From: Parelaphostrongylus tenuis | Lineage: Eukaryota > Nematoda > Chromadorea > Rhabditida > Metastrongylidae | Direction: 5' to 3' | DNA length: 64,000 bases | NCBI GenBank assembly: GCA_019055375.1 | Contig: JAHQIW010002073.1 | Location: forward strand, 1 to 64,000 | In this document: positions 57,200-64,000 of the stretch, piece by piece | Position numbering within the stretch: position 1 is the stretch's first letter | Layout: every line of letters starts with the position of its first letter | Position numbers and translations under genes: made by a program | Notes under the pieces: model-generated | The model's database searches: none | Told to the model about the DNA's origin: nothing | What the model saw: the letters and a program-made list of their open reading frames with translations, nothing else

Positions 57200-59530
57200 A
57201 TCACCTGTATCACATGTCGTCCTGTTGATCGTCGAGTGACCCAAGCGGGCACCAGCAACACTTCCATTTCTTCCTAGCTTGGGCAAGAGTAACCCAGAGG
57301 GTCCTCCTCGCTTTAGGGATTTGTTTCTTAATCCTCTTCACTACATACTCGATGCTTTTAAACGTCCCCTAAGCAGCTCGTTCTCTCCTGCACAACTCTG
57401 GGGCTATGTCGTTCACAATGTTTATTTCGCGACCTAGACAGAGGTAACTGGAGCATTCGAAGACATCCGTTTCGTTGAGCGCGAATGGGGCATTCAAAAC
57501 CCATCGGTTCCTCATTAACATCGTTTTCGTTAGACTTAGTTTAAGCCCAACCTTTCAACAGGCGTTGCCAAAATCGCTCAACATTCGCTCCGCTAGGCCG
57601 ATGCTTGGTGCTACGAGGACGACTTCTTCAGTGAAGCGAAGATAGTTCGATTGTTAATCATCAGTTTTCACTCCCATGCCGTCCCATTCTAATGATCGCA
57701 TGAGTGGCAGCGAATAATTTTGGCAAAACTGTATCGCCTTGTCAAAATCCTAATCTTACGTCGATACTAATGTTGTTGCAGAATGGCGATATTTTGGTCG
57801 TGAAATCTTCATGAAGCTGAAGAAGGATCGTTATGTACCACGCATGGATGCCCTGGTTGCCCAGAGCCTCTATAACCGCTTCTGTTTCCACTGAATCGGC
57901 TTATTTCAAAACGATTAAAAAGAGACAGAGGGGGAGCTTGTACTCTCGTAAAACTTCAATTACTCTTGTCATGGTATGTGTGTGATTTTTGTACTAAATC
58001 CTTTTCAGAACCCTGCTTGCTCGCATGACTGTTTTTAGTCCAGTGTTCTGTCAATCGTGTTAAGTATGTCGACTGAAAAGTTTATAAACAACAGACAGCT
58101 AACAACAGCACGGTCTTGTTGGTTTTTCATTATCTGGAAATCTTGCATTCTGAAAGATAGCGAGTGAAGAGCCGAGCTAAGATCTTGATGAGAACTGGCG
58201 GTAGGTTCATTAGGTGTTCTTGTCCAATCCTGTCTAGACCAGGTGTTCTTCTATTCTTCATCGATGACATAGCATGTCGGATTTCGGAAGGGAGGACTGG
58301 TGGAACGACAGATTTATCCTCTTTCAATTTATGTGATGGTATGAGGACATGGGTAGCGAAGAAATCCGAATAGTGGTGGTGGATGATTTTCTTCATTGTC
58401 CTTCTGGAAACCGTAAGTGTTCCGTCAGCGCGTCGGAGTGCAGTCATCCTGGTCTTGTTGTTGGCCAAACTTGGCTAGGCTTTGCAAATGCTCTTTCCAG
58501 CTTCTGCAACTTCTGCCATAAGTGCTTGTCTTCCTTTGAGGTCTCCGTTTTGGCTGTCTGTAGCTCTTAAAATTCACTTTGACGTATCAGTTCGAGTGTA
58601 TACGAAGATAATCGTTTCTTCGTAACTTTGGGACTTTCGGCTTTCATAGCGCTAACGTGAAGATATTCGACGACCGGTTGTATTCTTTGTCGATGTTGTC
58701 GACAACGGTATCTTTTCAACAGCCGACTAATGATTTGAACTCATCTCAGCCTATGGCAGTTCTGGGATTTCGTCGCTTTAATTTGTGGCTTTCTCTCCTG
58801 CCCGCGAGAAACGGAACGTTGCGCGAACGATATACCAGACTGATCCCGTGCAAAACTTAGGAACAACTGCGATATCGGTCAGGCAAAACCTTCGCTTAAC
58901 TAAGATGTGATCTATTTCGTTATGGTACTTTCCATTGAAAGACTCCACGTTCAACGCTGGTTTTGAGCTTTTGGAATTGTGAGTTAACATGGATGGCTTG
59001 GGTCCTCATGATAAACTCAGATAGCCTCTCACCCCATTCATTCTATTCTAGTGCGTAAGTCCCAATGTGACGTCTTTAGACGTTCTTCTAGGCCCAATTT
59101 TCCGTTCAAATCTCCAACAATGACCTTGAAGAATGTAAGCTCTTCTCTGACTGAAGAATTTATCGAGGCCCATATAAACGCTTCGATGTCGTCTTCTTCG
59201 TAGCTTCACTTTGGTGAGTCCGCAACGAAGATGCTTAGAGTCAGCATTGATCCCACATCGTTCCAACCGCAATCGCCTAATACGGGTTGCTAGGTGTTCG
59301 AATGAATCGATTGTTCATGGTTAAATTCGATTTGGCGGACGCCAACGTCGTTGAAACCTCTGCATTGCACTTTCCCGGAAACAGCTCTTCTACGGTGTCA
59401 TAAACAGCGTGAAAAGGACGGCGTCTTCTCGTCTCAACCAGACCAGTGACGTCGTTTCCTCTCTTTACTGCTTGCATCAACAGTTCTTCTACAGTGGATT
59501 CGTGAGCAAGTGTTCGTGCTGTATAGTACA
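57200..59530 (-). mobile_element. RTE-type LINE, nearly full length, dead
   Basis: Read from 59480 down: MQAVKRGNDVTGLVETRRRR, then the AP-endonuclease-like domain with G-D-L-N-G-K-L-G (near 59110), ERLSEFIMRTQAIHVNSQFQ and YHNEIDHILVKRRFCLTDIA (near 58910). The S-D-H active-site motif is replaced by S-V-W. The reverse transcriptase begins with EIRHAMSSMKNRRTPGLDRI (near 58290) and LARLFTRYLSECK. The catalytic F-A-D-D reads F-T-E-E (57624-57635). Frameshifts and stops are many. RTE elements move by target-primed reverse transcription; this one cannot. Confidence 0.85.
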
Positions 59531-59534
59531 GATT

Positions 59535-59930
59535 TTCATTTTAATCCGTTTCACTTTTGGCAGATTAGTTTGGCCAAGAGTTAAGTACCGCAAAAATATT
59601 GCATGTTCATAGCAAAATTACATGTTCGGCATGATCCTAACGCCTCATGAAGTGCGCAAAAAGGAGCAGTACGGCAAAAGTTCGAAAATTTAATGAGTGG
59701 ACCATAAAGTTCTGTTTTGAAAATCAAAATAGCGTCGATCAAGACCAAATAAGTTTTTCCTTCAACTTCTTCTTCAATAAAGGTTCAACAATCCATTCAA
59801 TGGAACGCAGACGTTCGACGAACGTTGATCAAAAGTTCAATTTTTTTCTACTCAGGCTGCAAAGCTTCAAGCATTCAGAAATTCATGCTGACATAAAAGT
59901 ATAAAGAATGCGCTTCTCAAGCTGGCTTAC
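59535..59930. repeat. Spacer repeat between the two RTE elements
   Basis: TTAAGTACCGCAAAAATATTGCATG and TTACATGTTCGGCATGATCC match 2160-2300 and 24050-24200, the tail that usually follows RTE copies here. The 85-codon open frame inside is not supported as a gene. Confidence 0.5.
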
Positions 59931-61300
59931 GTAAGATCACCTGTATCACCTGTCGCCCCGCTGATCTTCGAGCAAATCGAGCAGGTACCAGAAAACTTCC
60001 ATTTTTCCCTATAGCGTGCAAGAGCAGCCCAGTGGGTCCTCCTCGCTTTAGGGATTCGCTGAGCATCATATCTTTCTCCTATAGCTTTCGTGAAGAAATC
60101 GGACCTACGGGTCAGTGGTCTTCCTGTAGTGCGCTTGATGTCCCGAGGAATCCAGTCGGTAACGGCTCTCGTCCGTCGGTTGTCGTTGAAGCGCATCATG
60201 TGTCCGGCCCACCTTATTTTCGATATCTTAGCCTGTAGAACGGCGTCTTTGATTTTCGATCGTTAACGTAGATAGGAACTTCGGATCCTTTCTCTCATTC
60301 GCGAGATACGAGATACTCCTAGCATCGACCTTACGACTGCGCGTTCGATCACGCCAAGTGATTTTTCATCCTGCTTACGTAGCAACCAGGTTTCTGTTGC
60401 ACCCTTTAGGGTAGGGATAATTGTCGAGTCGAGAGGGTGGGCACGGAGTCGGATGTTCTTTGTCCTCTCCACTACATTTTCAATGCTCTTAAACGCTCCT
60501 GAGCCGCTCGTTTCCTCCTGCTCAACTCTGCAGCTAGGTCGTTCATCATGTTGATTTTACGACCTAGGTAGACGTAACTGGAGCATTCGAAGATTGTCGT
60601 TCCGTTGAGCGTGAATGGGGCATTCGAAATCCATCTGTTCCTTATGAACATTGTTTTCGTTGGATTTAGTTGAAGACCAATCTTTCCACAGCTGCATACG
60701 TGAGCGCAGGGATAATCATCGAGTGGAAAATGTGGGCACTGAGTCGGCAGTTCTAAGTCCTCTTCTACATCTTCGATGCTCTTAAACGTTCCCCGAGCCG
60801 CTCGTTTCCCCCCGCTCAACTTTGGAGCTAGGTCTATCATCACGTTGATTTCACGACCTAGATAGGCGTAACTGGAGCATTCGGAGATTTTCGTTCCGTT
60901 GAGCGTGAATGGGGCTCAAAACCCATCCGTTCCTCATGAACATCTTTCGTTAGATTTAGTTGAAGACCTAGCTTTCCACAGGCGTTATCAAAATCGGTCA
61001 ACATTCGTTCTGCTTGGATGATGTTTAGTGTTATGAGAACGATATCGTCAGCAAAGCGAAGATGGTTTAATTGTCGACCGTCAATTTTCACTCCCATTTC
61101 GTCCCATTCTAATGTTCGCATGACGTTTTGTAGGGTGGCAGTGAATAGTTTTGGCGAGATTGTACGGCCTTGTCGAACCCCTCTTCTTACGTCAATGGTG
61201 ATATTGATAATCAGTCAGAATTCTTTTCATTTGATTGCCACTTGCAGTGGCACGATGTTATAGAATGCCCAATAATGTGGATTGCTGTGCAAAAACGTTT

Positions 61301-61367
61301 GCGTCAGCCGGGATTTGAACTCAGATCTCTCTCCGAGAGCGAATGCTAACCGTTGCACCACCGACGC
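61301..61367 (-). tRNA. tRNA-like sequence, 67 nt (left arm, probably pseudo)
   Basis: Same acceptor (GCGTCGG with CTGACGC) and D arm (GTGC-AACGGTTA-GCAT) as the right arm, and T arm ending TTCAAATCCCGG. The anticodon arm is 4 nt shorter and does not fold cleanly (CGCTCTCGGAGAGAG), so this copy is likely non-functional. Confidence 0.45.
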
Positions 61368-61429
61368 TCGCACTCTTATTTACGGCAGACAACGCGTTAT
61401 AGCGTAAATAAGAGTGCTGTGCAAAACGA

Positions 61430-61500
61430 GCGTCGGTGGTGCAACGGTTAGCATTCGCTCCTGGAAAGAGTGAGATCTGGGTTCAAATCCCGGTTGACGC
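61430..61500 (+). tRNA. tRNA-like sequence, 71 nt, anticodon GGA (possible tRNA-Ser-like or pseudo)
   Basis: Full cloverleaf: acceptor GCGTCGG/TTGACGC (two G.U pairs), D arm GTGC-AACGGTTA-GCAT, anticodon arm CGCTC-CTGGAAA-GAGTG with GGA at 61463-61465, variable AGAT, T arm CTGGG-TTCAAAT-CCCGG. GGA would read serine codons, yet serine tRNAs normally have a long variable arm, which is absent here. A box TGGTGCAACGG and B box GGTTCAAATCC are good. It lies in a transposon and most likely is a SINE or tRNA pseudogene. Confidence 0.5.
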
Positions 61501-61739
61501 AAACGTTTTTCACAGCACTCCAGATTAATGGTGAATACTGTTGTAGAATGGAGATATTTTGGTCGTGAAATCTTTATAAAGCTTACGAAGGATCATTATG
61601 TACCGAGTAGGGACACCCTGGCTATCCAGAGCCTTTATAACCGCTTCTGTTTCCAGTGAATCAAAGGCTTTCTTCAGATCGATAAAAGTGAGACAGAGTG
61701 GTTGTTTGTACTCTAGTGAAACTTCAATGAGTTCTACGT

Positions 61740-62640
61740 AAGATAATAAATCGATAATGTGATATTGAAGATAAGGAGGCATGTGATTAGGACCTTATGA
61801 AGAACTGAAGAGAGATTACAAGTTCTTGCAGGTAGAAAGCTTGCTTTGAATCCGGCGCGCGAGTTTGTCAAGTTTTAACGCGTAAATTCAAATCAATCAC
61901 AGATTTCGGATGATTCCTCCGCTAATTTTCGCTAGAGAGGCGAAGTAGCGAAATGGTTAGTGATGTAATGTATCAGATGGCGAGCTGATAAGTGATGCGC
62001 TGATGGCAAAACGTAATCTTTGATTCGTTCTTCTAACACCATGTGAAAACCTTCTGAAAAAGTTGAACCTAGCTCCATTGCCGACATTTCCTCTACTAAA
62101 TGACTACTGAACGTCTAGTGCAAAGCTGTCTACCTTATGCGAGCAAAAAATGCACTCAGATGGGAAATGTAATCTTATTTTCGCTGCCTATGGCGCCAAG
62201 AAGGCGTCTCCACAGACCAAGTACAGCATTAGAATCGACTGCCTCATGTTATCATATGGTTACCAAAAATCTTCGAGAGAAGCGCAGCGCAGAGAAAAAG
62301 GTCTCAGAATGCTAGTGTACATGAAAGGATACACGCAGTTCGCAATCAAATATCGCACAAATAGTGTAAAAATTATACCTAAAGCACATGCTCGGTACTT
62401 GATAGGAATACCATTTGGGGCACAGGAAAAGGAATAGTACGGAGAAAAAGATCAGAACTCAATGATTGGAGCATATAGTGCTAGTTTCAAAAATTAAAGC
62501 AACAAAAACGTATCTTATACGGTATATTCAACTTCTTTGGATAGGTGATATTGGATGCTCTCAAAATTTCGATTGTTTTTCATTTGTGTGCTGTAAATCA
62601 AGCCTTCAACAAAGAAATTTGTGCTGACAATACGTGAAAT
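61740..62640 (+). repeat. Dispersed repeat (partner of 2460-4310)
   Basis: Begins GATAATAAATCGATAATGTGAT and holds a degenerate family 2 tRNA-like module (61935-62030). The rest aligns with 2820-2960 and 3912-4310. The overlapping open frames at 62100-62437 do not look coding. Confidence 0.6.
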
Positions 62641-62645
62641 AATGG

Positions 62646-62865
62646 GGGCGTCGTGGCCGAGTGGTTGTGATGCTCATCGCGAAGCGCGTGAGGCCGAGAT
62701 CCACCACCCAACTCCCTCTGGCAGTCAGCAACAAAGCTCTATGTGACGCCACAGTCATGCTATCCTCATGATTGCAAGGAGAATCGCTCAAGCAGCACTT
62801 TACGACGTTCTATAAGAAGACGAGAAAACGAATTGAATGCTAGAACTACTGGGATTCGCATAGTA
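62646..62865 (+). mobile_element. tRNA-derived SINE, family 1, best 5' end
   Basis: GGCGTCGTGGCCGAGTGGTTG with a perfect A box TGGCCGAGTGG (62654-62664), body CTCCCTCTGGCAGTCAGCAAC, then CACAGTCATGCTATCCT and the tail GAATGCTAGAACTACTGGGA. A family 2 module follows 440 bp downstream, the same order as at 7071/7528. Confidence 0.75.
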
Positions 62866-63089
62866 AAAAAAACTTTGTAAAGACGAATCAATAGTTTGCA
62901 ATAGAAAAAAGTAGGTGGAATAATAGATCAATAGTGTGATGTTGGAGAAAAGAAAGAGATGTGATTAGGAATCAAAGAAAACTGAACAGAGATCATAAGT
63001 TCTTGCGAGTTCGCCGTTGAATTCCAAGTGGTTACCGCGTAAATTCAAATCACAAACTTCGGTTAACTCGTCCGCTATTTTCCGTTAGC

Positions 63090-63375
63090 GGAGCGGGTTG
63101 TCGCAGTGGCTAATGATCAACAACGTATCAGAAAGCGCATTGATAAATCTTGCGTTGGTTCGATCCCCTATCTTGCAATCAAGCAAAGAACGCCTTAGCG
63201 CGGATACATACAAGATTGCGAGAAGAATGATCCTGACAAGCATTCTACAACATTTATGAAGAAGACGAGTTCGTCGATCGACAGTTGAAGCAACACATAA
63301 ATTAGTTAAAGAGCCTGTGGGGATGAATGCGAGGACACGAATCGAATGTATGAAATTATGGGATGCGCACAGTAG
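63090..63375 (+). mobile_element. tRNA-derived SINE, family 2, best copy
   Basis: A box-like TGTCGCAGTGG (63099-63109) and a perfect B box GGTTCGATCCC (63157-63167) lie 58 bp apart. The body CAAGCAAAGAACGCCTTAGC and a 3' tail GAATCGAATG...ATGGGATGCGCACAGTAG resemble the tail of family 1. Confidence 0.6.
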
Positions 63376-63399
63376 TTTCTGAAAGCGCGTTGTAGCAAC

Positions 63400-64000
63400 A
63401 TATGCACTTTCGTAGCTATTTTTTCATTATTTTTTTAATAAGTGACATTATAAGACAGCTCACTGTTAAGGAAAACTTAGAGGACGAAAGGATGGGAAGG
63501 ACGATGGAGTCCAGGAGTGAGAGACACGTAGGTATTATGGCGACAGCTCAAGGAAGGCTAACAGTCCTTAAGCCAGCAACTGCTTCTCTGTGGTCTTTTC
63601 GTCTTTCTTTTCCATATTTCCTAATTGTCATTAGTTTTACGCTGTTTATTGACATGCGTAGCTCCATGGGGCATATCACTGCGTCGAGTACTCCGACCTA
63701 GTCTCATGTGACCTACGGTTATTTACTATACTTGTCGTTGACGTTTGTTGGTTGCAGACTCCTACCACGGATGCGAAAGTTAGAGGTGGATGCTACAGGC
63801 GACTCGCCTCCGAAAACAAGGTACCCATGCCCGCTTGGTCTAGACGCGATATGCCCAATGGTATATTCACATGTGATCACCTTCGGGATTCGTCTTTTCA
63901 AGGCGAACGTGGTGACTTTCCAGGTTCCATCTCCGGTTGCGGCTTTGCAAGTACTCTGACTGGATAAAACGCTTCTCATGATTCTGATTGCTGTGTTGCA
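63400..64000. other. No gene recognised at the right edge
   Basis: Overlapping open frames on both strands (63402-63701 plus, 63708-63959 plus, 63979-63719 minus) conflict with one another. The plus frame at 63570-63660 has one hydrophobic stretch. GC content rises after 63,750, so an exon of a neighbouring gene is possible. Confidence 0.3.

Larger units (their letters stand above)
61215..61530. mobile_element. Inverted-repeat element with two tRNA-like arms
   Basis: The centre GCACTCTTATTTACG (61370-61384) pairs with CGTAAATAAGAGTGC (61403-61417). The arms contain tRNA-like sequences in opposite orientation, bounded by AAACGTTTGCGTC / GACGCAAACGTTT. The element splits the RTE coding sequence between Y-N-S-I and V-R-R-G-V. 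It carries no protein. Confidence 0.75.
59930..61735 (-). mobile_element. RTE-type LINE with tandem duplication and an inserted element
   Basis: From 61735 down: LTFIDLKKAFDSLETEAVIK (61690-61640), interrupted by a foreign insert at about 61215-61530, then V-R-R-G-V-R-Q-G-x-T-I-S-P-K-L-F and HLRFADDIVLI with an intact catalytic F-A-D-D (61044-61055). The C-terminus ends RTRAVTDWIPRDIKRTTGRP and RSDFFTKAIGERYDAQRI (60170-60050). Between 60415 and 60985 a 295-bp segment is tandemly duplicated (GGATAAT..TCGAGT at 60415 and 60710). The 5' end is cut at 61735 by another repeat. Confidence 0.85.

Overview
This window looks like AT-rich, repeat-packed nuclear DNA of a strongylid (clade V) nematode. 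There are no bacterial operons. Coding DNA occurs as short exons with GT..AG introns, down to about 49-61 nt. The repeats are nematode types: RTE-class LINEs of the hookworm/lungworm kind, a Penelope-like element, mariner relics, tRNA-derived SINEs and foldback elements. A Rickettsiales-like fragment at 53.6-54.4 kb recalls the Wolbachia fossils reported in the lungworm Dictyocaulus viviparus. I would guess that genus, but this is an inference.

Layout. 1-2460: third copy of a long duplicated block, holding an RTE 3' fragment. 2460-8550: interspersed and tandem repeats with SINEs, plus a 1.3-kb palindromic array (4560-5870). 9.0-18.7 kb: mariner debris, half of a foldback element, an RTE scrap and long stretches with nothing recognisable. 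18.7-24.4 kb: duplicated block copy 1. 24.4-25.1 kb: Penelope-like element with a GIY-YIG endonuclease and a hammerhead-ribozyme-like 3' end. 26.7-27.2 kb: rearranged RTE. 28.8-29.45 kb: foldback element around a GATAGTGAT minisatellite. 30.5-39.1 kb: two smaller duplicated pairs and mariner/maT relics.

35.4-41 kb is the gene-bearing part. A minus-strand gene with at least six exons (40923 down to 35706) encodes ankyrin-like sequence and then a WGR domain, the order expected of a nematode tankyrase-type poly(ADP-ribose) polymerase (PME-5-like). The intron phases agree across all junctions, but two one-base frameshifts sit in the WGR exons. On the plus strand, inside what would be the next intron of that gene, a two-exon gene predicts an 85-residue secreted cysteine-containing peptide.

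42.8-50 kb: mariner C-terminus, RTE scraps, an inverted pair of hammerhead-bearing repeats, and a decayed Penelope-like reverse transcriptase ending in the same 3' tail as the 24.4-kb copy. 51.2-57.2 kb: duplicated block copy 2, containing a Wolbachia-like insert and a third hammerhead-bearing repeat, both absent from copy 1. 57.2-61.7 kb: two RTE elements on the minus strand, one nearly full length, the other with an internal tandem duplication and an inverted pair of tRNA-like sequences. 61.7-63.4 kb: SINE-bearing repeats. 63.4-64 kb: nothing recognised.

Most of the sequence is therefore transposon debris of several ages. The signals that stand out are the hammerhead ribozymes, the symbiont-derived fragment placed by a paralogous empty site, and the ankyrin-WGR gene.
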